A stretch of 64,000 nucleotides of DNA from Prorocentrum cordatum (GCA_963575745.1 CAUYUJ010002770.1:1-64000); one strand, 5' to 3'; positions 19,201-29,862 are shown, counted from the stretch's first letter. Translations and numbers: made by a program. Notes: generated by a model not told the origin, from the letters alone.

Positions 19201-21616
19201 ATGAACGCCTCCCGTGAACAGCAGATCGCGGAGGTCCGCCCCAAGATGATGGCCATCAAGGACATGTACTTGCATCCTGATGCAGCGGTGGTCTCATTAC
19301 TTGAAGACGTATGCAGCATTGCAAGAGGCATAGACTGCCTGAGGGTAGAAAAAATACACTCGAAGTATATGATGGTGTGCACAGAGAATCGTTACGGAGA
19401 TGGAATCATTCCGAGCGAGGTTATGGATTTGATTTCCAAGATCTTCAAAAATGGATTCAAGAACTCAGCCCTCCAGAATCCAGCTTGCATGGAACTTCCA
19501 CCAGTGGGCACGCCTGAGTACAATACAATCAAGAACTTCAATTTCAAAATAATGGAGGACTCAGCGGGCCAGCTGCCGCAGTATGATTGCGATGCAAAGT
19601 TCGCATCCTATACGTGCGGCCACACATCCATGGGTTTTCGTTGCATCAACGCAGGGGTTCCAGTACCCACGGTCATGCCAGAGCGTTTCGATATAATCTC
19701 GCACCAAGGGAAATTGTCACTGACGAGGTTACGGGAGGTTCAGCCAGACTACGCTAAGGCGTGTGACGAAGGGATTGAGTGGAAGGTCTTTCGGTACGAG
19801 TTCGTGAAGGAGTTCCCGTGGATTAGTAATCTTGCTCAGGAGGCTGGCAATGCAGGCCAACAAATTGCCAGATGCGAATCTCGCATGAGTCTCATGTACA
19901 AGATCGCAGCAATTGCCAACCGACACCACACGGGTGGCACCACGATCGATTGGGATAGTGTGATCCGCGAGGCGACTCGCGCAGGCTCTCTCTTTCCTGG
20001 GGAGATCGATGGCTTAGTAAAATATGTGAAGGGAGTTGTCTGGCGGCCTCGGCAACCCGATCTTTCTGAACGAGCTTCGCGACTTCTCGCGGCAGCTGAC
20101 TTCCCAGTGCGTGGTCACGGGTTCAATGGCGAAGTGTCTCGCCGAGGCGCAGATCAAGCATGAGGGGGCCGCTGCGACATTCAAGCTCGCATGCATGAAG
20201 GCGATGACATGTGCGACGGGTAAGTTCGCGAGGGATGGCCATCATATGCTTTTGAAGCCAGGCGACGTGACCGCCTTGTCGAGCGATAAGAAGTCTACGA
20301 TTGTAATGGTGGCCGATGAATTTCTTCAGAAAGTGCGACAGATCGCATGCGGTGAGGGCATCACGGCAGACACGGTCGCCTACGGCACCATCGTGGGATT
20401 GACTGACGTTCGCGTAGTTCATTTCGTGTTCAACAAGCCCGATGAGCGCTTAGGCACTTGCAAGACGCTGAATGACATCGGGGTCAGCTTCACCACTGCG
20501 TTGGCAACGCACGTTGGCAAAGCAGTTGCTAGCCCATGGAAGCAGATCGGTCGCGAGGGCGCATCCAAAGCCGTGACAGGGCAGGCGCGTAGCTCAGATG
20601 TGAAAGAGTACACCGCTTCGGGCAAGTGGTCGAACCAAGTGGACAAGCTCAGTGACAAGGGGTTTGAGGTTGGCGCCAAAGTCGCCTTGGCGAGCGACAC
20701 CTTGGGTGAGAACATTTACGAGCTGATCTCCATCGACGCTGCGACTGGCGTGAAGTTGAAGCTTCAGGCCACGGGCAGTGCGACATGCCACCCCATCGAC
20801 GACTTCTTACGTGGCAAGTTCGTCGTGTCCACGATTATGAAGGACAGTCTTGCGACCTCGTCGCAATGCATGTGGAATGCATATACACCCCCACACCTTT
20901 GAATTCTCGTTCGTCGTTCCCTCATCTCATTTGGCTCTGCGTCGTCATGTCTCATCTTTTTTTCCCGCTGCTCCCCCATAGAGGAAACGATCGACAAGTT
21001 CGCTGATCATGGCCCCCTCAAGTCTGTCGATTACCAGTGGGGTATCGAGGAGGCCAAAATCAGGCTGGCCTTGGATGATGTATACAGCCAGAACGGCAAC
21101 TGTCTCAAGTACTTGAGTGGCGTGATTACGCCTGTTAAGCTTCGTGCTCTCACCGTAACGCGTTCGTTTGAGGCTGAAGAGCTGGTGCTTGTCCCACTCT
21201 CTTCGGCAATCTACTTGAAGAAGCAGACTGATATAGTTCAGTGTGGGCATGTGTTCATGAAGACATACAAGGACCCCAAGGGATTGACGTTCAATATCGT
21301 GTTGGCCCCCAGTGGTGGCATCAAGATGCCTAAGGCTGAGACGAACACTGGCGTTGGAGGGCTGAAGCAGGCACCGTCTTCGCTCGTCATCCCCTTCTGG
21401 CTCGTACAGGATTCAGGTGAGCACGGCGCCCCCAACATGAAGCTCAAGACCGTCAAGTCTACAGCTGTCCCATCAGTGTATGTACCAATTTTGACAAACA
21501 AGTGCGCCATCAACAAGGGCGATGTCCTTAGCGCCCAGCTGGCATCGCTCATGCCCAAGCGCAAGGTAGACGATGTGCCTGCTGCGCCCGCGGCTAAGAA
21601 GGCCAGGAAGCGATGA
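19201..21616 (+). CDS. large unknown transposon protein, basic C-terminal tail
   Basis: Three consecutive segments read as one gene. From ATG 19201 (MNASREQQIAEVRPKMMAIK) to about 20036 the frame includes CDAKFASYTCGHTSMGFRCI and TRLREVQPDYAKACDEGIEW. There it shifts by one base to a frame starting SGGLGNPIFLNELRDFSRQL and running to TGA at 20902. The third segment (about 20983-21616) begins EETIDKFADHG after CCCCCATAG and ends in AAKKARKR. Between segments two and three is a short AT-rich stretch that looks like an intron. The tail is a likely nuclear localisation signal. No domain is recognised; similar unknown proteins are my recollection from other dinoflagellate genomes. The single frameshift suggests either decay or a sequence error. 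Confidence 0.55.
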
Positions 21617-22713
21617 GGCTCGCGTGTTGGCAGCATCGGTTACACATACCATGTGTCGTGGGGGGTGTTTATGAAATGTATGAAAGCATCGTCGGTATCG
21701 TTCCTCTGCAATCGTTGCATCATTGCGTCAACACGCATCGGACTCGTCTGCAATTGTCCATTGCATCGGCCCGCAGGCGTTTGGCTGTGTCCAAGCGAGT
21801 GCACGCTGCATCTGCGCACGCACTGCAGCTGCAGATGGCAGTGAGCGTGCAGCTCCGCACGGTCATCGAGGGGGGCGGCCTTAAGGATCGCGAGCCATGG
21901 GTCCCGAGGGCGGTGATGCATACGGCAGGGGGGCTCTTCGTGGAGCTGTCGAGAGCGGATAGGCAGCTGCAAAAATTAATATCTGTGCCCAACCCCACCA
22001 AGAGCCAATCGCCTCTGGCGACAAATTCGTTTTTCGAGCAGATCTTGAAGATGCGCAACGCCGCTTGCACCGAGTCCATTTGGGACCACTTGAAGCAGGC
22101 CGGCCCATTGCTTCAGCAAGATTGCGACAGGGCCAGCGTCATTAAGAACAATAGGAGTTCTCTGGATATGTCGCAATCGTGGACGCTTCGCGTATTCCCA
22201 CCAGGGGAGGAGGAAGGAGAGGAGGAGGATGATACATTGGATGATGAGGTGGAGTGGCGGGGGAGGGGGGCGAGGAGGAGGGGCTGAAACAGAGGGGGAT
22301 GGTGGAGGAGAAATGGGAGGAGGGAAAGGGGGAGGAGGAAGGAGCATAAGGATGACAAAAAAAGGATGAGGAGGAGGAATAGGAGATGCCTTAATTCGCT
22401 CGCGTGAATAGGCCGCTCTTGGACCACTCTTGGATCGATCTCTTGACCTTGAGACTTCTTGGGCAATCTTGGATCGCGTGATATCTTGGACAAGCTTGGG
22501 CAATCTTGGGTCGCGTGATATCCATGCCTGCATGTTGAGGCATCGCGTCATATTGGGACATATCCGTGGACATCTTGAAGTATATATGAGCCCCTCTTGG
22601 AGCCACCGTCCAGGCAAACCACTCCCCCAAGGGGATGAAGGGCGTAAAAGAGAACGCATTCTAGACATGTGCCCTAACGGGATGGTGGTCTACCAGAAAC
22701 TGTCTCGATATAT
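21617..22713. other. intergenic; weak open frame and short direct repeat
   Basis: A 224-codon plus-strand frame (21613-22287) ends in a GGAGGA tract. Its segment MHTAGGLFVELSRADRQLQK looks faintly coding, but no domain is seen. At 22460-22525 the phrase CTTGGGCAATCTTGG plus TCGCGTGATATC occurs twice, 36 bp apart. The rest is a purine-rich tract (22200-22380) with no supported gene. Confidence 0.3.
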
Positions 22714-23313
22714 ATGCCCGCAGTCCAGTGCGACCATGGTGATGAGCATTTGCATCACGATGCAGTTACCTTGAAGCTTCTGTTTGAGCTGAATGCTACT
22801 AAGAAGGTGTGGGTCGAATGTACGCCAACGGGACTTGAGTACATACGGGTTGCATCTATCGCAGCAGCGGTTTCATGCAGTCAGGAGGCAACACATCGCT
22901 TGCGGTCAGCACCAGCAGGGGTGGAAGGTGTGAAATGCGACAAACGTCGCAGGACGGTGTTCATGGTGGTCGACGGCAAGCGTCTGCAGGAGCGAGTGGA
23001 CGATTGGACTCCCACGTACATCAACAACGCAGCCCAATCCCTTCGTGATCGCTTAGATAACGAGGCACGTGATGAGGCTGAAGCTGATGGGTCCGAGGAG
23101 TACTATGACCCGCCAGTCGCAGCAGGCGATGGCTCGCCACCAGGCGATGGCTCGCCACCAGGCGATGGCTCGCCACCAGGCGATGGTTCGCCAGGCGATG
23201 GTTCGCCGCCAGGTGATGGTTCGCCAGGCGATGGTTCGCCACCAGGTGATGGGCCGCCCTCTGTTTTCACTCGCCGACGGGAGATGCGCCAGACGACGCT
23301 TAGCTTCCAGTAG
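22714..23313 (+). CDS. unknown protein with GDGSPP repeats
   Basis: About 199 codons. The N-terminal region (KLLFELNATKKVWVECTPTG) lacks a convincing first Met: the frame continues from a possible acceptor CCCGCAG at 22713, so an upstream exon is likely. A basic centre (VEGVKCDKRRRTVFMVVDGK) precedes a helix (QSLRDRLDNEARDEAEADG), then a low-complexity GDGSPP/GDGSPG tail encoded by an 18-bp minisatellite. The C-terminus RREMRQTTLSFQ has a Q-x2-L-x-F pattern that loosely recalls PCNA-binding tails, but the spacing is not canonical. Lies between the large unknown gene and the KGYD genes inside the transposon. Function unknown. Confidence 0.5.
   Translation: MPAVQCDHGDEHLHHDAVTLKLLFELNATKKVWVECTPTGLEYIRVASIAAAVSCSQEATHRLRSAPAGVEGVKCDKRRRTVFMVVDGKRLQERVDDWTPTYINNAAQSLRDRLDNEARDEAEADGSEEYYDPPVAAGDGSPPGDGSPPGDGSPPGDGSPGDGSPPGDGSPGDGSPPGDGPPSVFTRRREMRQTTLSFQ
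23127..23250 (+). repeat. coding 18-bp minisatellite (GDGSPP)
   Basis: Units GGCGATGGCTCGCCACCA and GGCGATGGTTCGCCA (18 and 15 bp) repeat about eight times in frame. Unit lengths are multiples of three, so the frame survives copy-number change. Confidence 0.8.
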
Positions 23314-23387
23314 CTCCACTCCCTCTTCGCCTTCCCACCTCCCCTTCCCTCTCCCTCCAATCTCTATTCTATTTTTGCCTCGCGTGC

Positions 23388-24453
23388 TCAGTCCGAATCT
23401 GGCCCCGCTGGCGGCGGGGACTCAGTAACAGAACTCAGTTCAAGATGCGGAGGGCCATCGTCGCGCATGCCGCTGTTCGGCACATCGGCGTCCCTGCCCA
23501 TGCTCATGCCCTTGCCCTCGTCGGGGCCCGTGCCGCCATCGTAGCCCCCGCCGCTGTCGAGGGCCGTCGCCTTGCCCTTACCACCGTCGTTAATGCTCTT
23601 GCCACCGTTGTAGCCCTCGCCATCGTCGTAGCCCTGGCCACCGTCGTAGACCTTGTCACCGTCGGTGCTGCCCTTGCTACCATCGTAGCCCTTGCCACCG
23701 TCGTAGTAGCCCATGGCCTCGTCGTCGATGCCCGTGCCACCGTCGTAGCTTGTACAGCCGCGACCGATGCCATCAGCACCCTTGCCATCGTCGTAGCCCT
23801 TTTCGTAGCCCTTGTCGTAGCCCTTGTCGTAGCCATTGACGTAGCCCGTGTCGTAGACCGTGTCGTAGCCCTTGCTCGAGCTGCCGTACGGGTCGTAGCC
23901 TTTGTCGCTGCCCTTGCCGCCGTCGTAGCCCTTGTCGAAGCCCTTGCTCGAGCTGCCCTTGGCGCTGCCCGTGCCACCGTCGCCCTTGTCGTCGGCCTTG
24001 CCGCTGTCCGACATCATGTCCTGCAGCCCGTCACGCTGCTCCTTCGCCAGCCTGATGTGGCCCTTGCCGCTGTCGCCGTCTTTGTCGCGGCCCTTGCCGC
24101 TGCCGTCATTCTCGCGGCCCTTGCCACTGTCGTAGCCCTTGCCCTTGCCACCGTCGTAGCCCTTGCCCTTGCCATCGTCGTAACCCTTGCCACCGTCGTC
24201 GTAGCCCTTGCCATCACTGTCGTAGCCCGTGTCGTAGCCCTTGTCGTAGCCTTTGTCGTAGCCCTTGTCGTAGCCTTTGTCGTAGCCCTTGTCGTAGCCT
24301 TTGTCGTAGCCACTGTTGTCGTAGCCACTGTTGTCGTAGCCAATGTTGTCGTAGCCCTTAATCAAGAGCTCGGTGACGTCGAGCAGCCTGTCTGTGATCC
24401 GCCGCTCCCGCTGGAGCTCCTGTATGGAGGGCGAAAATCCGCCGACCTCCCTC

Positions 24454-24484
<31 letters not shown>

Positions 24485-24660
24485 TCCTCCTCCTCCTCCT
24501 CCTCCTCCTCCTCCTATTCCTTCTCCTCCTCCTCTTCCTCCTCATCATCCTCGTCTTCCTCCTCGTCCTCCTCATCCCCCTTCATCCTTCTCCTGTGGCT
24601 CTCACCCCGGCAGTCCTCGTGCAGGCGGCTCAGCGCCTCGGCGCTGTCATGGCACGCCAT
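23388..24660 (-). CDS. KGYD-repeat low-complexity protein A
   Basis: Minus-strand frame dominated by KGYDKGYD and GGKGYDDGKG repeats. A non-repeat core is HIRLAKEQRDGLQDMMSD, followed by SSSKGFDKGYDGGKG, and the C-terminus is SSVTESPPPAGPDSD. Before the repeats lies SIQELQRERRITDRLLDVTE, helical and probably coiled. The frame runs back into a GGAGGA tract, which is likely intronic. A plausible first exon begins at ATG 24660 (MACHDSAEALSRLHEDC) and ends at a GTGAGA donor near 24607. The exact splice could not be settled. The paralogue at 25322-26501 shares the IRLAK ... DGLQ-x-MSD core. Function unknown; such repeats are common in RNA-binding or phase-separating proteins. Confidence 0.55.
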
Positions 24661-25321
24661 GGCGGCGCGGGCGGCGCGCGCGGCCACCCGCGCGCGGCCG
24701 CGCCCCCCTGGGAGGAGAAAGGGGTCCTCCAGGGGGCCTCGGTCCAGAAACAGCAGCGCGCGCAAATGGGGGGAGGGGGGGGGGGGTGCGATTCAGGTGA
24801 GGGGGCGATTCGGGTGAGGGGGCGTGGCTGCGTCGCGAATCGTTTCGCGCTGTGCACTCATGGGTGCATGCAGCAATGCATGCGTTGTTTCAGAGTTTAC
24901 TTGGGGATGTGAACTTGAAAATGAGATGCGTTAACATCGTCGTCTGCGTTCGCTCGAGACAGCCTCACAATTAACTCAGCATCACACGACCTCACAATGA
25001 ACTCAGTACCGCGAACCATGATGTTGGTTATGGTATGCCATGCAATGCTACGCTATGATGTGAATATCCCTCCCCGACCTCACCCTCCTCCGTTGCCACC
25101 GCCGTTTAGGCCCGAGCGTTGCTTGGGTCGCGACAGTGCGCGACCAGCTGCAGCGCTCCACGCGCAGCAGCTACCAGCGCTCCGCGCGCAGCAGCACCAG
25201 CTGCATCAGCACCACCAGTGCATCTTGCAGCTCCACGCGCAGCAGCACCAGCTGCAGCAGCGCCACCAGTGCAACCAGCAGCACCACCCGCAGCAGCATC
25301 ACCAGTGCAACCAGCAGCACC
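24661..25321. other. divergent intergenic region between KGYD genes
   Basis: Contains G-rich runs at 24765-24790, a mixed region with CTCACAATGAACTCAG / CTCACAATTAACTCAG repeated at 24965-25005, and CAGCAGCACCAG trinucleotide repeats at 25160-25320. The two KGYD genes are transcribed away from this region, so it is the likely shared promoter. Confidence 0.35.
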
Positions 25322-26501
25322 ATGGCGGACGAGACCGCGGTGACGCTGCTCCTGGAGGCGGCGGAGGATCTCAGCCAGCGGCGGCGCGCCGCGGCGGCCG
25401 CGGTCTTGCAGCCCACCAGCAAGGTGGCCCCTCGGCCGCCAAGCACGCCGCCGACGGCGAAGGTCTTGGCGAAGTGCGATTGCTCGCGCGTGGCCGACGG
25501 CTTGCTCGATGACATGGTTGGCGCCCGCGCTGGATCCCGAGTTGAACTCGTTCCAGGGCCTGCAGGAGTTCATGGGCGACGGCGATGGCGACGACACGGG
25601 CTACGACTACGCCAGCTACGACGGTGGCAAGGGCATCACCGACGGTGGCAAGGGCTACGGCGGTGGCAAAGGCAGCTCGAGCAAGGGCTTCGACAAGGGC
25701 CACGACGATGGCAAGGGCAGCGGCGAAGGCTACGACATCGACAAGGGCCGCGACAAAGGCTACCACGGTGACAGGGGCGACGTGGGCTACGACGGTGGCA
25801 AGGGCGACAAGGGCTACGACCGCCGCTACGACCCGTACAGCTCCAAGTGGTATGACCGCCACAGCTCGTGGTACGACCGCGACGACGATGACTACGACAA
25901 CAGGTGGTACGACCGCAGGCGCTGGGGCGACTACGACAAGGGCTCGAGCAAGGGCTACGACAACAGAGGCTACGACAGCAAGGGCTACGACAAGAGTGGC
26001 AACTACCAGCGTGGCTACGACAACCGTGGTTACAACAACCGTGGCTACGACAACCGCGGATACGACAGCAGTGGCTACGACAACCGTGGCTACGACAACT
26101 ACGGCAACAGTGGCTACGACAGCCGTGACTACGACCGCAAGGGCGACAAGGGCTACGATCGCAAGGGCTACGACGTCGGCAAGGGCTACGACGGTGACAC
26201 GGGCTACGGCGGTGATCCAAGCTACGACCGTGGCGATACAGGCTACGACAGTGGCAAGGGCATCGACAGTGGCAAGGGCCACGACGGCGGCAAGGGCGAT
26301 AAAGGCTACGACGGCGGCAAGGGCTGGCGCGAGGAGAAGTCCCGCGGCGGGCGCCGCATCAGGCTGGCGAAGGCCCTTGCCACCAAGGAGCAGCTGGACG
26401 GGCTGCAGGGCCTGATGTCGGACCGCGGCAAGACCGACTACGTCAGGTGGAGCAAGCGGACGCACTGGCGCATCTGGGTGGAGGAAACAATACAGATCTA
26501 G
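25322..26501 (+). CDS. KGYD-repeat low-complexity protein B
   Basis: Starts at ATG 25322 (MADETAVTLLLEAAEDLSQR). Coding-like sequence shifts by one frame near 25505-25530, where DPELNSFQGLQEFMGDGDGD begins the repeat domain. That domain is rich in GYD, SYDGGKG, KGYDNRGYD and RWYDRR. The C-terminal core is RIRLAKALATKEQ, then LDGLQGLMSDRGKTDYV, clearly paralogous to protein A (IRLAKEQRDGLQDMMSD). The protein ends KRTHWRIWVEETIQI. The N-terminal frameshift means either decay or an intron. Predicted to be hydrophilic and disordered. Function unknown. Confidence 0.55.
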
Positions 26502-26799
26502 TTCTATCGGGCCCCCTTCATCCTTCCTCCTGCAACGGTTCTTACCAAGGACGAGGGGGAAGGATGAGGGCCAAGAGCTGGATATGTACTGTGTTCCTCC
26601 TCCCGACATCTGGGCGGAGGCGGCTGTTCGCCGCTGATCAGTAGCGCCAGACACCACTGCCAAAGCGGCGCCGAAGCCGCCGCTGTCGCATTGCGCCTCG
26701 AGCGCCCGTGCCGCCACCAGCGCGGCAGCAGGCGTGGAGTCCATTCTAGACCGCGCGCTGCCTCTCCTCCGTCGGGCATGATCTATTATGGTGGGGGTT

Positions 26800-27092
26800 G
26801 TCGTATGTAAGATTCTAACATACGACGCAGTTGTCGTATGTAAGATTCTAACATACGACAAAGTTGTCGTATGTAAGATTCTTACATACGACACCGTTGT
26901 CGTATGTAAGATTCTAACATACGACGGATGTGTTAATAGAATCCTTATGATATATAAGAGCGAGATGTCGTATGTACGATTCTTACATACGACAACGTTG
27001 TCGTATGTAAGATTCTGACATACGACAGATTTGTCGTATGTAAGATTCTGACATACGACAGATTTGTCGTATGTGAGATTCTGACATACGAC
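26800..27092. repeat. array of eight 27-bp palindromes on a 33-bp period
   Basis: Units start at 26800, 26833, 26866, 26899, then 26967, 27000, 27033 and 27066. Each is GTCGTATGTAAGATTC plus TNACATACGAC, self-complementary except for the centre and at most one mismatch. Each unit is followed by a 6-bp spacer (GCAGTT, AAAGTT, ACCGTT, AACGTT, AGATTT, AGATTT). Two blocks of four are separated by a degenerate 41-bp gap. The arms are conserved while the spacers drift. It lies in an intergenic part of the transposon. It could be a protein-binding array, a replication or recombination site, or a transcribed set of hairpins. Confidence 0.95.
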
Positions 27093-28150
27093 ACCAAGGG
27101 TTTGAGCTCATGTTTAGAGTAAACTTCGAGGGTCTCCATCTCGCTCGTGGTCGACGTTGTGCCTAGAATTGGCTTGTCTGCTTGGCTGCGCTGCCCGCGG
27201 CTGCGCTGGATCATGTTGATAAGTGATGTATGAGCGTGGCGTGAGCGAGAATAAGGGGAAGTGGGATGAGAGGAGGATGCGCGGGAGAAGGAGGACAAGG
27301 AGAAGGAGAGGGGGGAGGATTCTGAGGAGGAGGTGGGGGGTGAGGAGGAGGAGGAGGAGGGGAAGGCCCATCCTCCCCCTCATCCTCATCCTCCCCCTCC
27401 TACCTTTATCCTCCTCCTCCTCCTCCTCCGCCGCCGCCTCCTCCTCCTCCTCCTCCTTCTCCTCCGCCTCATCACCCTCCTCATCTTCCCCCACCTCCTC
27501 CTCCTCCTCTGCCTCCTCTTCCTCATCCTCATTCTCCTCCTCGTCATCCTCATTCTCCTCATTCTTACTCCGTCTCATTCTCACCCTCTTCATTCTCATC
27601 ATGTCTCCTCCTCGTTCCCGCCGTCGCCGTCGAAGCCGTCGCCTGCGCCGTCATCTGCGCGCGCGGTGCAGGAGAGGGCGGCGGCCACCGTGACGACCAC
27701 GATTGAACGACAACGAGGATGAGGAGGAGTAGGAGGAGGAGCATGAGGAGGAGCAGGACAAGGAGCACGCGGAGGAAGAGGGGGGCGATGGGGAGGAGGA
27801 GGAGGAGGAGGAGGAGGAGGAGGGGGAAGAAGATGAGGAGGAGTAATTGCCATGGCGGCTGCGATAGCGACGGCGACGGCGAAGAGTTGGTGGCGACGAG
27901 TTGGCTGCGACGAGTTCGACGGCGGCGGAGACGACGGCGGGGGCGTCTCATCCTGCTCCTCCTCCTGCTCGCCCTCCACCTTCTCCTCATCCTCGTCCTC
28001 CTTCTCCTCCTCCCTATCCCCCCTCACCATTCTCATCCCCATCATCCTCCTTCTCCGTCTCATTCACCTCCACCGCCTAACCCTCCTCATCCTATTCTTA
28101 TTTCTCCTCGTCCTCATTCGTATTCGTATCATCGGTCTCTCCGCAGGGTG
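27093..28150. repeat. purine/pyrimidine tracts, no supported gene
   Basis: 27240-27360 is GGA-rich, 27361-27600 is CCT/CTC-rich, 27715-27845 is GGA-rich and 27945-28110 is CTC-rich. All frames through these are stop-poor by composition. A short mixed piece (27600-27715 and 27850-27940) has no recognisable motif. Confidence 0.6.
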
Positions 28151-28231
28151 CTTCATCGCGCGAAAAGCTGCAGCAAGAACCTGAAGGCTCGCATACATGC
28201 GTTTGCACGCCCAACCCCAACGAGCCCCCAT

Positions 28232-28468
28232 CTAAGTACGCCCCGACACCCGCACGCAGGCGGCGTATTCACCGATACCCAAGGCTTTGCGCCCCCGCGC
28301 ACGATCGGCAGCACCTGCCTCCACAAGGCGATTATTCGCCCGATCAACCGCACCCTTGCACATCTTGGCGCTGTCCAAGAGCAACGTGAACGAATCCGCG
28401 GCCTGCTCCGCCGTCTTCACGAGCTTCTCCATCTTCTTGTATGCAGCGTCTGCCTTTCGAGTGGGCAT
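28232..28468 (-). CDS. small predicted coiled-coil protein 1
   Basis: 78-codon minus-strand frame beginning MPTRKADAAYKKMEKLVKTA, then EQAADSFTLLLDSAKMCKGA and DRANNRLVEAG. It is Ala/Lys/Glu rich with heptad-like spacing, unlike random frames nearby. Its C-terminal part (KALGIGEYAACVRVSG) may already be intron. Two similar-sized helical frames lie at 28794-29006 and 29424-29862. Function unknown; it could be one exon of a larger gene. Confidence 0.35.
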   Translation of the reverse strand: MPTRKADAAYKKMEKLVKTAEQAADSFTLLLDSAKMCKGAVDRANNRLVEAGAADRARGRKALGIGEYAACVRVSGRT

Positions 28469-28793
28469 GGACGGGGTTCAGGCGTTGCGTTGGCGCGCCG
28501 TTGCTAAGTGCGACCGTTCGCCCAACCGCTTGAGACCATGCGACCACAGTCGCAACGCCAAGCCATTACACAACCAATTTCACACCCTGACATCATGATA
28601 GTACATACCTGCGTGTCAACGCAACCGAACGCGCATGCATACGACAGCATTGGGCGCTGCCTCAACGCACCCCCCCCCCCCCCCCCCATAGTGTCACAAG
28701 TGCGCCCTTCGACGCGAACTACTCGCAGCCGATTGCAATGCGTTTCAACACAACCGAACATGCATACAACTGCATCGGGTGATGCCCAAACGT
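28469..28793. repeat. duplicated intergenic segment
   Basis: Two related stretches, 28614-28660 and 28743-28790, share TCAACRCAACCGAAC followed by GCATACA and GCATYGGGYG. A C(17) run lies at 28670-28687. No gene is supported. Confidence 0.45.
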
Positions 28794-29006
28794 TTATGCT
28801 CTAATCAGCAAATATATTTCGACGTGAATGGGTTGCAACCACTTGCAACATGTCATGCATGAGATACTGGCTGCCTTGCGGTCCGCCTTTTTGGACATCT
28901 TCTGGCAATGCTGCTTGTGCCTGATCAGGGTATCCAACCTTTCATTGAAGTGCTCCGTGTCCTCCTTGCGGTGCTTGGCACGCAGCGCCTTCAAGTCGGC
29001 TGACAT
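28794..29006 (-). CDS. small predicted coiled-coil protein 2
   Basis: From ATG at 29006 on the minus strand: MSADLKALRAKHRKEDTEHF, then NERLDTLIRHKQHCQKMSKK and ADRKAASIS. Strongly charged and helical. The tail after about 28860 (CMTCCKWLQ) looks like intron or non-coding sequence, so the true end is uncertain. Divergent from the plus-strand small gene at 29424. Confidence 0.4.
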   Translation of the reverse strand: MSADLKALRAKHRKEDTEHFNERLDTLIRHKQHCQKMSKKADRKAASISCMTCCKWLQPIHVEIYLLIRA

Positions 29007-29423
29007 GGCAGGCATAGTCGCGTACACACGCGCGCGCGCCGCAGCTTACAAGCTGCGTTCTCTCAGCCCTCAACCAACTCGGCTGCGTGAAAACGCATGT
29101 AGTCTGCGACGCGGTCGCATGGCATGAGTGCCAACCATGTGATCACACATCACTGCCCTACTCATACCCCCCCCCCCCCCCCACTACATCGACGCCGTGA
29201 TCGGGCACTCCCGTTGCATGTCCACCCCCAGCCGCCTCCTCATCTCGACCCCTCTCCTGTTCACACCTCTCGCGCCCCCCCCCCCCCCAGCTTACTACAT
29301 GTCGCCAACGATGGCGGGGCTGAACGTTTGGCAAACCGTCAGCAGCATTTGTGGTTCATTCGCCCACCTTTGCGAACCAGTTCACGCGTGGCTTACGCGC
29401 CCCCATTTGTGGTTCACGTGTCC

Positions 29424-29862
29424 ATGGGAAAATCAGCGAAGACGATCGCGATGGAAGCGCAGGTGCGCTTTGAGCTGCAGGATGAAAAGCAGGAGCGCCA
29501 GCGGTCAGTGAAGACTGCCAAGGCGGCATTGAAGCATGCCAAAGCAGCGAAGACGCAGGCTGAGAAGAAGGCAGGCGGTTGTTAACTAACAACAACACAA
29601 GGGCCCCTCGAGGCCAGGGGGGAGGGGATGGGCTCTCGAGCCCACCCCCTTAGTCAATGGCCCCATCGGTGTCGCCAGTCCCACCCGCCTCCGTGCGATC
29701 GCCCCCCTCCCTCCCCCCCGATAGGCAGAGAAGAGGTTCAATGCGTTTTTGAAGAGCAAGGGCGCGTGGATGAACGCGCTGCTCGACGCGGATGATGCGA
29801 GCGCGGCCCACGTTCGGGCCGAGACTGAGCTGGCGCGCGCCGAGCGCGATGCCCGCTAGGGG
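29424..29862 (+). CDS. small coiled-coil protein 3, two-exon model
   Basis: Exon 1 from ATG 29424: MGKSAKTIAMEAQVRFELQD, then EKQERQRSVKTAKAALKHAK and AKTQAEKKA, ending near 29573. A C-rich intron of about 155 bp ends CCCCGATAG at about 29727. Exon 2 continues in helical character (EKRFNAFLKSKGAW, then ARAERDAR) to TAG near 29860. Both exons are Ala/Lys/Glu rich and join in frame. The acceptor AG followed by G fits dinoflagellate introns. Just upstream CCATTTGTGGTTCACG occurs, with a related copy (GCATTTGTGGTTCA) at about 29346. It vaguely resembles the spliced-leader core. Confidence 0.45.

Noticed and set aside
24420-24600. Leu/Pro-rich and Arg-rich open frames over CTC/CCT tracts (also 27.3-28.1, 47.9-48.2, 49.0-49.6, 61.5-61.7 kb)
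   Set aside because: Pure trinucleotide-repeat translation.
26800-27092. CRISPR array
   Set aside because: Repeats are palindromic and 27 bp, but spacers are only 6 bp and partly identical, no cas genes are present, and the host is a eukaryote.
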